A DNA stretch of 64,000 nt. It comes from Lachancea dasiensis (lineage: Eukaryota; Ascomycota; Saccharomycetes; Saccharomycetales; Saccharomycetaceae). Below are positions 29,205-38,763 of the stretch, one piece after another. Location: NCBI GenBank assembly GCA_900074725.1, contig LT598455.1:1055802-1119801 (forward strand), read 5' to 3'. The stretch's first letter is position 1. Each line of letters opens with the position of its first letter. The notes under the pieces are model-generated. The model did no database searches. It was not told the origin of the DNA and saw only the letters and a program-made list of their open reading frames with translations. The translations under genes were made by a program, and so were the position numbers.

Positions 29205-29250
29205 CACTTTGTATCACTTTGTATCACTTTGTATCACTTTGTATCACTTT
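29205..29250 (+). repeat. 10-bp tandem repeat upstream of FBP1
   Basis: CACTTTGTAT is repeated with perfect 10-base period for about 4.6 copies. A period near one helical turn would place any bound protein on one face of the DNA. It is about 0.9 kb before FBP1 and may be neutral. Confidence 0.9.
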
Positions 29251-29976
29251 TTACAATAATGGCGCCGGCGGCCAAGCACCATATCTTCATGTGCCCCAGT
29301 TCATCTCATTTCAACCGCAATACAACATACCGCTACACATTGCGCACGTTGCCACGCACACCAGACCCACCATGTTTCACTATGCATCGAGCCTTCATGT
29401 GTTTTCCCACCTTTTTTTTCGCTATGTGACCTCTACTGTCGTCGGTCTCTCTAAGTGTTCTTCCTATCTTAACTTTGCTAGTTTCTACATAATCCACATA
29501 CGATAGCAATGCTTCTGGAGCCCCGGCTTTCCATGTGCTTGCGACGCATAACGGTACATGTTTCTATAACCCCCCGTTTTGTTCTCATCCCATGCCAGAG
29601 CCAACTCCGTTAACCCGTAGCCAGTTTTATAACCCTGTGTATTGCAATGGTGACATGATGACATTATCCAGCCAATGACATTAAGCCATCATTTAGGCCA
29701 GGATGCATCCAGAACACACAGCCTTTAACCAGGTGTCGACGACACACGTACAATTTGGCCTTCGTCTCCGCGTAGGGAAACAGTAATAGATACAAAAACC
29801 GCTACTCCGGACTTGGGTGCGTGTGCGCGTCTGACGTAGAAGCTCAGGTGGCTAAGGTGTGCACTTGTTCGTTTTCCTGTAACCCGACTTGAGTGCCATT
29901 ATTGAGTGCTGGTGGCATAATGGGGCTGAAGCATGGTAGTTGATTAAGGTGCGTGAGGCTTCTGAACTAAGTGGTT

Positions 29977-29988
29977 CCGGAAGAATGG
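29977..29988 (+). promoter_or_regulatory. Candidate carbon-source response element
   Basis: CCGGAAGAATGG matches the Cat8/Sip4 consensus YCGGAYRRAWGG at 11 of 12 positions. Location about 180 bases upstream of the FBP1 start is consistent with the known glucose repression and gluconeogenic induction of this gene. Confidence 0.6.
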
Positions 29989-30166
29989 TCAAGGATTGTG
30001 AAGAGGGGTGGGGATATGCGTAGAGCAGTACATAAGGATCGTGAATAGTGTAGCATCTGAGGCAGACGTGTGAGGTTTGGAGGCAGCTCTACAGTAGTTG
30101 TGACTGATTCAAAAGGGCCCACCAGTGTGCCCAGCTATATCGACAAATACAAAAGATCAAGCCACT

Positions 30167-31207
30167 ATGCCAGCAGCCGTACATCCCAGAAGAGATTCAG
30201 CAGAGTCCATCAACACCGATATCATCACCTTGTCGCGATTCATACTTGAAAGCCAACGCTACGGCGCCAAGAATGCGACGGGAGAGTTCTCGCTGTTGCT
30301 GAACTCTCTACAATTTGCGTTCAAATTCATCTCGCAAACGATTAGACGTGCAGAACTGGTCAATCTGATTGGCTTGGCGGGCGCCTCCAACGCCACGGGC
30401 GACCAGCAGAAAAAACTGGACGTTCTAGGGGACGAGATATTCATCAATGCCATGCGTGCTAGTGGCAATGTCAAAGTGCTCGTTTCCGAAGAACAAGAAG
30501 AGCTGCTGGTATTCAGAAACAACCCCGCCACATACGCGGTGTGTTGTGACCCGATTGATGGTTCTTCCAATCTGGACGCGGGAGTCTCTGTGGGAACCAT
30601 CGTCTCGCTGTTCAAGATCCTCCCTGACTCTCAGGGGTCGACATCCGACGTTTTGCGCTGCGGACGTGAAATGGTCGCGGCTTGCTATGCCATGTACGGT
30701 GCCTCCACTCATTTGATGCTGACTACGGGCAGCGGTGTTAACGGGTTCACTCTGGACACCAACTTGGGCGAGTTCATTCTCACGTATCCTGAACTGAGAA
30801 TGCCATTAGAGCATCCCATTTACTCTGTGAACGAAGGAAACTCTGTCTACTGGGAAAACTCTATTCAGCAGTTTTTCGAGGAACTGAAGGCCCCCCAGCC
30901 AGATCTGCAAAACAAGCCTTATTCTTCTCGTTATATTGGCTCCATGGTGGCCGATGTCCACCGGACCCTTCTGTACGGAGGCCTGTTTGCTTATCCCTGC
31001 GATAGGAAGAACCGAGACGGCAAGTTGAGACTGCTATACGAGGCATTTCCTATGGCCTTTTTGGTTGAACAGGCTGGTGGCAAGGCCGTGAACGATCGAG
31101 GAGAACGCATCTTAGACCTGACCCCAGATCATATTCATGCCAAGAGCAGCATATGGTTAGGAAGCAGCCACGACGTGGATAAGTACCTCAAGCACATAGC
31201 TCAGTAG
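30167..31207 (+). CDS. FBP1: Fructose-1,6-bisphosphatase
   Basis: Key gluconeogenic enzyme hydrolysing fructose-1,6-bisphosphate; repressed and degraded on glucose. The ATG at 30167 gives 346 residues (348 in S. cerevisiae); the frame to 30125 starts with GTG. The mature N-terminus is Met-Pro, the proline degron read by the GID/CTLH ligase in S. cerevisiae, and the PKA site RRDS follows at residues 8-11. Metal and substrate sites are present: GDEIFINAM, DPIDGSSNLDAGVSVGT near residue 127-143, and the substrate loop RYIGSMVADVHRTLLYGGLF with YPCDRK after it. PSY3, its S. cerevisiae neighbour, lies 5.5 kb downstream. Confidence 0.98.
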   Translation: MPAAVHPRRDSAESINTDIITLSRFILESQRYGAKNATGEFSLLLNSLQFAFKFISQTIRRAELVNLIGLAGASNATGDQQKKLDVLGDEIFINAMRASGNVKVLVSEEQEELLVFRNNPATYAVCCDPIDGSSNLDAGVSVGTIVSLFKILPDSQGSTSDVLRCGREMVAACYAMYGASTHLMLTTGSGVNGFTLDTNLGEFILTYPELRMPLEHPIYSVNEGNSVYWENSIQQFFEELKAPQPDLQNKPYSSRYIGSMVADVHRTLLYGGLFAYPCDRKNRDGKLRLLYEAFPMAFLVEQAGGKAVNDRGERILDLTPDHIHAKSSIWLGSSHDVDKYLKHIAQ

Positions 31208-31324
31208 GCTTGCATAGGTATCAATTGCCGGGCCAAAATATATAGGTTGCGATGAGGTTTAAGATTAATGCATATGTATATCCATCATGCTGATATATTA
31301 GCACAAATTATAATTATGGTTGTG

Positions 31325-32266
31325 CTAAGTGCTGGATGGGGCTCCTTCCAATCCCGTGGGAGCTTGGTTTTCCTGTTGCTCCTCGATCACTTCGACCGCT
31401 TCGTCCATGCTGTCCTTAGAAGACGCTTCATGATCAGCGGTAGAATCAGCAGATTCGTCTGTGAATGAGGTTTCCATGGGAGGCTTGGCTTCTGGTGGTA
31501 AGTCGGTATCAACGATTACCTCGGAATAACCCAATTTCTCCACTTCAAGCTCCATGATCTCGTGGACTCTTTGGCTAAAAGCCGTCACATCCTCCTTCTT
31601 CAAGTCTGCAGTGGAAATAGGGTCTAGCACCTTAACCATGATTACACCGCGATTGAAAACTTTGAACTTGGAGTTCACAATGGTGCTTGTATTCGACACG
31701 ATGACTGGCACAATTGGAATTTTCCCTTGCTGGGCCAAATGGAACGCACCCTTTTTAAAGGGCAGAAGACAAGGCTTCGTAGCATGGGAACGAGTTCCCT
31801 CTGGGAAAATCCAAATAGCACGCTTCTCGGTCTTCATGTTGGCCAGCGCCCTGTTGAGAGTCTCCACGCTTTTTTTCCGGTCTGCACGATCCAAGAACAA
31901 AGTTCCGCTCAAACTCATGAACCAGCCCAAGAAAGGCACCCATTTCAAGGAGCTTTTAGCTGTAACAGTGCACCCTTGCGGAAAAGTTCTACCAAGCATC
32001 AAGATGTCCAGAGCCGACTGGTGGTTCGACACGAAGATTGCAGGGAGTTTCTCGAGATTTTCCGGGTTGATGACTTGGACATCGATGCCTAGTAGCGTGC
32101 CCATCACGTAGTAGAACGACCTGGCCGTGGTCCACTGTGCCAAGTGCCTTTTTCCTACACACGTCAAAACAATCGATGCCAGCACACCATATATTGCGCA
32201 GGTGCTCAGTAGCGTCACGCCCAGGACTGATCTACAGTAGTAGAGTACCCTACCAAAAAAACCCAT
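31325..32266 (-). CDS. SLC1: 1-acyl-sn-glycerol-3-phosphate acyltransferase
   Basis: Lysophosphatidate acyltransferase that makes phosphatidic acid in the ER membrane. The ATG at 32266 gives 313 residues beginning MGFFGRVLYYCRSVLG, close to S. cerevisiae Slc1 (303 residues, MSVIGRFLYYLRSVL). The longer frame to 32362 starts with TTG. Catalytic motifs are NHQSALD (residues 81-87, HxxxxD) and FPEGTRS (154-160), with LPFKKGAFHLAQQGKIPIVP downstream. The C-terminal 60 residues are acidic and low complexity. Sits between FBP1 and the aldo-keto reductase pair; in S. cerevisiae it neighbours PBP4 and LHP1. Confidence 0.96.
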   Translation of the reverse strand: MGFFGRVLYYCRSVLGVTLLSTCAIYGVLASIVLTCVGKRHLAQWTTARSFYYVMGTLLGIDVQVINPENLEKLPAIFVSNHQSALDILMLGRTFPQGCTVTAKSSLKWVPFLGWFMSLSGTLFLDRADRKKSVETLNRALANMKTEKRAIWIFPEGTRSHATKPCLLPFKKGAFHLAQQGKIPIVPVIVSNTSTIVNSKFKVFNRGVIMVKVLDPISTADLKKEDVTAFSQRVHEIMELEVEKLGYSEVIVDTDLPPEAKPPMETSFTDESADSTADHEASSKDSMDEAVEVIEEQQENQAPTGLEGAPSST

Positions 32267-33494
32267 CTGGTAAGTTCCGATGTCTCTTGCTGCGCGATGA
32301 AAAGTGCTGAAAAATGGGTAATGTGCGAAGTTCTGATCACCTAGCTCTCGACGCTTGGTCAATAGGACCTACTAGAAAGACACCTAATAAAGAAGGCAGG
32401 GCAGCTCAGTAATAGCTGGTTCTCGTGTAAGGTCTTTCGCCGTGCTGTGAACGATACTTCGGTAACAACCACGCAGAAACTGGGCAACTGAAGCGGAGCA
32501 TCATCACTCGCATTAACTTGTTGGCTACTAATTGTTGGGTCTCACTATATACGATCGGTTCTAGTGCCATCCAGTCCTATGAAACCTACAGACCGGAGAG
32601 AGGTTGTGTTGGCAGCTCTCTAGAGGCAAAGTTGCGCGATCATACGGTTCGCTGCTTTGGCATTTACATCCTAAGGACCGTACGCCAAGTCTTGGTTACA
32701 TCTTTTTCTTATCCCGCAAAATGAGCTCGACACAGGAACATGCTTTCTATTTGCAGCATTTACCCGAGATGAGGCAATGTGCGCAATAATCAGACCTTGA
32801 TCAGTGCCGGATCTCGAAAACACACTCTTGAGGCACCCATGTTGTCGTATGACGGTGAAAAACCCAAAGGTGACAGGATAAAGTCAATAGAATAGATAAG
32901 TGGGTTCTTCCAAGACAGTTGAGGTTTTGCGTCAAGATGGAGTCCAAGCACAATCCGAGCCAATGGAAACTACTCATTGGTTGCTAGCTGCCCATGAATA
33001 GAGAGAACTTTGCGTGATTTGATTCAGTACATTTATATCGACATACGTGGTATGTTGTCATAATAGCACCGGGTGATCATCAATTTCTAGAGTAGTCATT
33101 TGGCCACCAATTTTACACGTGAATGTTGACGGTCAACAAACGGGATTTTTGGGCTGGGCAGACTTGGCAGGCTTGGCAGGCTGGGTTCACTTGGCTCTAC
33201 TATTTCGAGTTTCTACCGCTATATTTCCATTGTGAGATTCTGCCCTTTTTGCGCTGCCAATTTAAAGGACTGGAAGTGAGGTTAACGATCTCCGTTCAAG
33301 ACCCGAGCGTGCAAAATTCCGTGAAGGTTGGTGAGACCCTAAAAGATCTGGAAACATCGCGTATAAAAGCTATACCAATCTCCATCCATTAGAACCAAAG
33401 TTTGATTGATTCAATTGACTGATTCTGGCTTAATCTGTGGATCTCCGTCAGCAACCTGCCCACATTTCTGCACTAATCAAACCTGCCCTTAACT
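32267..33494. other. Gap between SLC1 and first aldo-keto reductase
   Basis: About 1.2 kb between divergent genes. Short frames here (for example 32518-32724) have no recognisable product. The segment starting CTCCGTTCAAGACCCGAGCG at 33290 recurs upstream of the second reductase gene and is probably part of a shared promoter. A few GGCAGGCTTGGCAGGCT-type short repeats lie near 33165-33183. Confidence 0.5.
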
Positions 33495-34505
33495 ATGCTT
33501 TCTGTTCAAGAAATAAGAGATGCGCACTTTGCTGCGTCGGCCGGCTACGGTTTGATGGGCCTCACCTGGACGCCACAGCCGGCTGCTAAGGACCAGGCTT
33601 TCGGCGCTTTGGATAAAGCTATTGAACTTAATAAGGCCCCAGTACTTTTTAACGTGGGAGAATTCTACGGCCCAGACTTCCGCAACCTCCATTTGGCTCG
33701 CGACTATTTTGCTGCTCGTCCAGGGGCCCGCGAAAAAACCATTGTCAGCTGCAAAGGTTGCATTGATGCCAAGACTCTGACGCCCGTAGGAGACCGCGCC
33801 GGTGTTGTAAAATCGGTTGAAAATTGTTTGCGCGAGTTTGGTGGCCCCATCGACGTCTTCGAACCGGCAAGAATCGACTCTAAGCTTGCCGGATCCGAGC
33901 CATTCGCCGCGGAGACGTTTGATACGTTAGTCGAGTTTATCGAAAACGGAAAAATTGGTGCCATCTCTTTGAGTGAGGTCACCGAGGAGCAAATCCGCGC
34001 GATTGATGCGAAATATCACAAATACATTGTCTGCGTTGAAGTTGAGCTGTCGCTCTTCTCCCCACACATTTTATCCGATGGCGTTGCGGATGCTTGTAAT
34101 GAACTAGGCTTGCCCATCCTATGTTACTCTCCATTGTGTCGTGGCCTCTTGACAGGCGCTGTCAAATCCACCGAAGATGTCCGTGATGGAAGTATCCAGA
34201 AGAGACTTAAAAAGTTCAATGGTGATGCGCTGGCACATAATCTTCTTCTACCCCAATTCCTGACTCAAGAGATTGTTGCTAAACGCCAGGACGGTGTAAC
34301 TCTGCCCCAAGTCGCCCTAGCCTGGGTCAGGTCGTGGAACACCAAGTACCCCAAAACCAACTTTATCCCGCTTCCTGGAGGCTCCTCCGCGAAGCGCGTG
34401 GAGGAAAACTTGACTGAAAAACATCTCAACCAGCAGGAACTCGACAAAATCAATAGTTTTATCAAAGAGTTTGTCGTCGTGGGAGACCGTTACGAACATG
34501 TATAA
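33495..34505 (+). CDS. Aldo-keto reductase, YPR127W/pyridoxal reductase type, copy 1
   Basis: NADPH-dependent aldo-keto reductase of the group that includes S. cerevisiae YPR127W and fission-yeast pyridoxal reductase Plr1; likely reduces pyridoxal or related aldehydes in the cytosol (inferred from the family). The 336 residues form a TIM barrel with GYGLMGLTW near residue 18-26, the catalytic tyrosine in NVGEFYGPDFRNL near 58, the lysine in VSCKG, ISLSEVTEEQIRAI, LPILCYSPLCRGLLTG, and the nucleotide-binding tail IPLPGGSSAKRVEEN. Nearly identical to the gene 1.87 kb downstream. Position between FBP1 and PSY3 is not shared with S. cerevisiae. Confidence 0.92.
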   Translation: MLSVQEIRDAHFAASAGYGLMGLTWTPQPAAKDQAFGALDKAIELNKAPVLFNVGEFYGPDFRNLHLARDYFAARPGAREKTIVSCKGCIDAKTLTPVGDRAGVVKSVENCLREFGGPIDVFEPARIDSKLAGSEPFAAETFDTLVEFIENGKIGAISLSEVTEEQIRAIDAKYHKYIVCVEVELSLFSPHILSDGVADACNELGLPILCYSPLCRGLLTGAVKSTEDVRDGSIQKRLKKFNGDALAHNLLLPQFLTQEIVAKRQDGVTLPQVALAWVRSWNTKYPKTNFIPLPGGSSAKRVEENLTEKHLNQQELDKINSFIKEFVVVGDRYEHV

Positions 34506-35364
34506 TTTATATTGTCTACGTGATTTATGTTGTCTACATTAGACTTTAGCGCCTCAAATCTGTACTTACAGGAACAAAAGCTGAGCTGCTGGACACATGG
34601 TCAGTATATGAGCGACGTTCAACATCTTTGACTTACAACTCTGACTACCACCACTTTCGGTTTTACACTGTTCTTTCAATTTGCGTCTTGCATCGTGAGC
34701 AAAATCTTGAGTATTTGATATCAAACCTGGAGCTTATAAACCGACTTTTGGCTGTCTCTCATTAGTTGCCCTAGCTATAAGTCTTTATAAATTTCTAGCG
34801 GGAAAATGTTGGATGCAGTTAGAGCTGGCTAATCCAGCAATTGCATACAACAAATGAACCACTGGGCTGTTGGACAATTGATAAGCTGATTGGGGTATAT
34901 GTACGCGACCGCTGGCTCCCGGGTTCCCATGGATTGTTATAGTCGTCTTGCCCAATTTTGTATTGCAGAAACGACTGTATCGCTCGTATTATACTGACAC
35001 TCAGTTAGTAATTACTATAACGCAATTCGATGTTCTTCAAGCGGCCGTAGATCACTGCTAGTTGGTAGTTCTAACATCTTTTAACTCTATACCACTGTAT
35101 CTCCATTGTGGGTTCCAAGAATCTTAACGGACCGAAGATGACGTTGAAGACCTCCGTTCAAGACCCGAGCGTGCAAATTCCGTAAAGGTTGATTAGACCT
35201 TCAAATTTCCGGACTTGTAGAGTATAAGAGGCCCTATTGACCAGCGCCTGCAAAAATCAGTCACGTCCGTCAATTGCCATTAGCTGATTAAGCTTTGATC
35301 CGTGAATTAAATCTCTGTTGCCAACCTGCCCACATTTCTGCACTAATCAAACCTGCCCTTAACT
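34506..35364. promoter_or_regulatory. Spacer between the aldo-keto reductase copies
   Basis: 859 bases holding the copy 1 terminator and copy 2 promoter. Only the promoter block at 35152 and the 43-base leader are clearly shared with the region before copy 1; the rest has diverged and shows no gene. Confidence 0.5.
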
Positions 35365-36372
35365 ATGCTTACTGTCCAAGAAATAAGAGATGCGCACTTT
35401 GCTGCGTCCTCCGGCTACGGTTTGATGGGTCTCACTGCACCGCAACTCACTGCCAGGGACCAGGCTTTTGGCGCTTTGGATAAAGCTATTGAACTTAATA
35501 GGGCCCCAGTGCTGTTGAACGTGGGAGAATTCTACGGTCCAGACTTCCGCAACCTCCATTTGGCTCGCGACTATTTTGCTGCTCGTCCAGGGGCCCGCGA
35601 AAAAACCATTGTCAGCTGCAAAGGTTGCATTGATGCCAAGACTCTCACGCCCACAGGAGACCGCGCCAGTGTTGTAAAATCGGTTGAAAACTGTTTGCGC
35701 GAGTTCGGTGGCCCTATCGACGTTTTCGAACCGGCAAGAATCGACTCTAAGCTTGCCGGATCAGAGCCATTCGCCGCGGAGACGTTTGATACGTTAGTCG
35801 AGTTTATCGAAAACGGAAAAATTGGTGCCATTTCTTTGAGTGAGGTGACTGAGGAGCAAATCCGTGCGATTGATGCGAAATATCACAAATACATTGTCTG
35901 CGTTGAAGTTGAGCTGTCGCTTTTCTCCCCACACATTTTATCCGATGGCGTTGCGGATGCTTGTAATGAACTAGGCTTGCCCATCCTATGTTACTCTCCA
36001 TTGTGTCGTGGCCTCTTGACAGGCGCTGTCAAATCCACCGAGGATGTCCGTGACGGAAGTTTCCAGAAGAGACTTAAAAAGTTCAATGGTGATGCGCTGA
36101 CCCATAATCTTCTACTACCCCAATTCTTGACACAAGAGATTGTTGCTAAACGCCAGGACGGTGTAACTCTGCCCCAAGTCGCCCTAGCCTGGGTCAGGTC
36201 GTGGAACACCAAGTACCCCAAAACCAACTTTATCCCGCTTCCTGGGGGCTCCTCCGCGAAGCGCGTGGAGGAAAACTTGACTGAAAAACATCTCAACCAG
36301 CAGGAACTCGACAAAATCAATAGTTTTATCAAAGAGTTTGTCGTCGTGGGAGACCGTTACGAACGTGTATAA
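35365..36372 (+). CDS. Aldo-keto reductase, YPR127W/pyridoxal reductase type, copy 2
   Basis: Second copy of the pyridoxal-reductase-like enzyme, 335 residues, with the same catalytic Tyr (GEFYGPDF), Lys (VSCKG) and nucleotide-binding tail. It differs from copy 1 at roughly fifteen positions, most within the first 60 residues. There the segment LTWTPQPAAKDQ of copy 1 is replaced by LTAPQLTARDQ, one residue shorter and lacking the tryptophan that copy 1 and YPR127W share. Since that residue follows the first barrel strand near the active-site mouth, substrate preference may differ (inference). Frame and length are intact, so it appears functional. Confidence 0.92.
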   Translation: MLTVQEIRDAHFAASSGYGLMGLTAPQLTARDQAFGALDKAIELNRAPVLLNVGEFYGPDFRNLHLARDYFAARPGAREKTIVSCKGCIDAKTLTPTGDRASVVKSVENCLREFGGPIDVFEPARIDSKLAGSEPFAAETFDTLVEFIENGKIGAISLSEVTEEQIRAIDAKYHKYIVCVEVELSLFSPHILSDGVADACNELGLPILCYSPLCRGLLTGAVKSTEDVRDGSFQKRLKKFNGDALTHNLLLPQFLTQEIVAKRQDGVTLPQVALAWVRSWNTKYPKTNFIPLPGGSSAKRVEENLTEKHLNQQELDKINSFIKEFVVVGDRYERV

Positions 36373-36659
36373 TTTACATAGTGTGCATTATATAAGTGCT
36401 TCACTATCTTGGACTTGAGCGGAACAAACGTTGGACTGGTGAGTTCAAAAATTAGCCTGTTGAGCACGGTTCGGCTCTTCAACATCTTATCCTGCCTAAT
36501 CAACAATAGTCAGTATTGCAAGAAATGATCTAAAAACTTACCTCGTATATAAGTATATGACGAGCGACATTATCCGGTAATGGTGGTTGAAACTTTAAAG
36601 GTGACGGACTAGCCGTAAGCCGAGATGAACTGAGTGTAGATAATGCAACTCTCTGATCC

Positions 36660-37480
36660 ATGAATGTGTTGGCTCATTGTAGAGTATATCCGCTCTCCAC
36701 GGTACGTGCTACCAAATGTGAATTTCGCAGCCTTCCTCCCATTTTGTTACTAACATCATTCCTCCACAGTTTTACGACCCTACTGCAATCAGCATAGATT
36801 GGCTGTATAAGGATCTTTTTGGAAAGACTGTTTTTGATTTTGATGAAGACGACAGCACTTCTAATCTAGAGTCTTCAAAACGAAAGCTAGGACCGATCGC
36901 CTTTTTACACTTGATAGAGCACACCTTTAAAGTTTCGACGTTCAAACTCAATCTGCTGAAAAAGCTGGTGCAATCATCGCCAAGTCAGAGTTTCGTGCTG
37001 ATCATCGATGTGATGTCCTGCTGGCACGAACTGATACCGAGCTTATCTGTTGAAGACAGAAGCGCGGTTTACATGAACTCATCTTCACTTTTGCATTTCG
37101 ATGCACTGGTGAATTTTCTGTCACAGCTCAATGAGAACCCACCGGAAGCCCTATCGCGCTGCCAGAGCCCTGTTAACATGCAGCACCAACTCGCTGGCAT
37201 CGTGATAGACAATATATCCTACTATACCCATGACTCGGCCTCCTACGACTTGCTTTTCAAGTTGTTGCGCATGCTGAGGAAAAAATACGGATGCTACACA
37301 GTGACAGTTGGATATGGTCTAGAGTTTTATAACGGGGTCGAACAGCAACAGCCACTGGCTCCTTCCCAGGGTTATGATATCCCTACGCGACTCCCAATGT
37401 CGTATGTTAAAAACATGGACTGTGTCGTCCTTCGAGAAACAGACGAACTGGCCAGAACAGTGTATCTGAGAAACTCTTAG
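36660..37480 (+). CDS. PSY3: Psy3, Shu complex subunit (two exons)
   Basis: Component of the Shu complex (Psy3-Csm2-Shu1-Shu2), a Rad51 paralogue assembly that promotes error-free recombination at damaged forks. Coding sequence is join(36660..36701, 36770..37480), 250 residues against 242 in S. cerevisiae. Exon 1 encodes MNVLAHCRVYPLST, exon 2 continues FYDPTAISIDW, aligning with the S. cerevisiae start MEVLKNIRIYPLSNF. Further matches are LGPIAFLHLIEHTF, AVYMNSSSLLHFDALVNFL, EALSRCQ, AGIVIDNISY, and LPMSYVKNMDCVVLRE. The fold is RecA-like without Walker motifs, as in the family. Unspliced, the long frame has no ATG at its beginning. It shares the FBP1 neighbourhood of S. cerevisiae. Confidence 0.93.
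36702..36769 (+). other. Spliceosomal intron of PSY3
   Basis: 68 bases, phase 0: 5' splice site GTACGT at 36702-36707, perfect branch point TACTAAC at 36748-36754, and 3' splice site CACAG ending at 36769, 15 bases after the branch motif. In-frame joining reproduces the S. cerevisiae Psy3 N-terminal pattern. Confidence 0.92.
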
Positions 37481-37764
37481 GCCCAACGACCAGGAGTCAG
37501 TCACATCAGAGGGAACTCTACTCATGACTTCTATCATGGCATACGAACTTTTTTTTCAGCATCGAAAACTTTCGGGACGCAGGCCATCGGTGACCAAGAC
37601 TCAGTTCCTTGTATGAAAGGTTTCTAGTGATTCAAAGTTTGTTTCGAGCTTAACGTATAGTCACCTTGTACTTTGAAGTTGAAAATATCAATTCGTAAGC
37701 TGCTGGCATCTTCTTAATCCTGCGGTGTGTTAGAATTCGGATCTTTTCGAACACAAAAGCTACG

Positions 37765-38628
37765 ATGAGCAGCACTAATCCAACTGAAGAAGTCACCTCT
37801 AGACGTAACTCGTATGCTCCAGTCGAGTTCACAGAGGAAGTCGAAAAACAATGTCTAAAGCAGGTGGAGTTCTACTTTTCTGAGTTCAATTTGCCTTATG
37901 ACAAATTTCTACGCACAACAGCTGAAAAGAATGGAGGATGGGTCCCAATTTCTACAATTGCGACTTTCAACAGGATGAAAAAGTTCCGTCCTGTGGACAG
38001 AGTAGTAGCTACTCTGCGCGGATCTAAAATACTTGAAATTAGTGAAGATGGCGAAAATGTGAAGAGGCGTATGCCATTGGATTTGCAAAGTGACGACAGG
38101 CGCGAAAGAGGTAACAGAACCGTGGTTGTGATGAACTTTGACTTCTCCACAAAAGACGAGCAGAAAAGGTCCGAGCAGGAAAAGACCGCACTACAAGAAA
38201 GCGTGGAACAATTTTTCGCCAAGTTGGGGTCCATTAGTCAAGTTCGTTTGAAGAAAGATCATCGCAAGAATTTCAATGGCACTGTAGTGGTTGAATTTGC
38301 CGATGAAAAGAATGCACAGGAGTTTGCTAACAATTATGGGCCCGACAAGGAGACTTTATCTTACGAAGGACGCAAGCTAGACGTTGTCTCCAAGAAACAG
38401 TACGATCAGCAGCGCGAGGCTACTCGCAGCAAAAACTTCAGCGGTTCAGGCCAACGCTCGCGCTCTTTTACTGGCCACAGGAAGAATATGCCAAAGTTGA
38501 AGAAGCCCAAGAATGAAACAACAAAGAAAGAAGTGCCTCCAATTAAGAGTGTCGAAGAAGACAAGACCGACAACACTTCACAAGAAGTGACTGAGTCTGC
38601 TGTTGCATCAGAGTCTGCTGTGGAGTAG
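37765..38628 (+). CDS. LHP1: La protein homologue Lhp1
   Basis: Nuclear La RNA-binding protein that binds 3' oligo(U) of new Pol III transcripts, guides tRNA 3' maturation and stabilises small RNAs. The 287 residues show the La motif (about 24-105: [20 protein letters not shown], then [20 protein letters not shown]), an RRM at about 115-205 ([18 protein letters not shown]), and a basic C-terminal tail with [20 protein letters not shown]. The S. cerevisiae protein is 275 residues. Convergent with KNH1, as YDL051W is with YDL049C. Confidence 0.96.
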   Translation: MSSTNPTEEVTSRRNSYAPVEFTEEVEKQCLKQVEFYFSEFNLPYDKFLRTTAEKNGGWVPISTIATFNRMKKFRPVDRVVATLRGSKILEISEDGENVKRRMPLDLQSDDRRERGNRTVVVMNFDFSTKDEQKRSEQEKTALQESVEQFFAKLGSISQVRLKKDHRKNFNGTVVVEFADEKNAQEFANNYGPDKETLSYEGRKLDVVSKKQYDQQREATRSKNFSGSGQRSRSFTGHRKNMPKLKKPKNETTKKEVPPIKSVEEDKTDNTSQEVTESAVASESAVE

Positions 38629-38763
38629 AGACTGACACATCAGAATAGTGTTTCTCGCTCTTTAGTGAATGACGGCAGCCGTGTCCGAAAGTCATCGTTG
38701 GCTACCCTTCACTACCTATCTTGAAATAAATAAACTGAAAAACCTGCATTATCTGGCCAAAGC

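Larger units (their letters stand above)
28520..30166. promoter_or_regulatory. Long FBP1 upstream region
   Basis: About 1.65 kb between the divergent PBP4 and FBP1 genes. A carbon-source response element (CSRE) candidate, CCGGAAGAATGG at 29977-29988, fits the YCGGAYRRAWGG pattern with one mismatch and lies about 180 bases before the FBP1 ATG, suitable for Cat8/Sip4 activation on non-fermentable carbon. A 10-bp tandem repeat is at 29205-29250. A 66-codon minus-strand frame (28765-28965) is listed separately. Confidence 0.6.
33452..36372 (+). repeat. Tandem duplication of an aldo-keto reductase unit
   Basis: Two direct copies with ATGs 1870 bases apart. The 43 bases before the ATG are identical (33452-33494 and 35322-35364). 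The coding regions differ mainly in the first 60 codons and are near-identical afterwards. A promoter block of about 26 bases starting CTCCGTTCAAGACCCGAGCG (33290 and 35152) is also shared. Remaining flanks are diverged. Confidence 0.95.
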
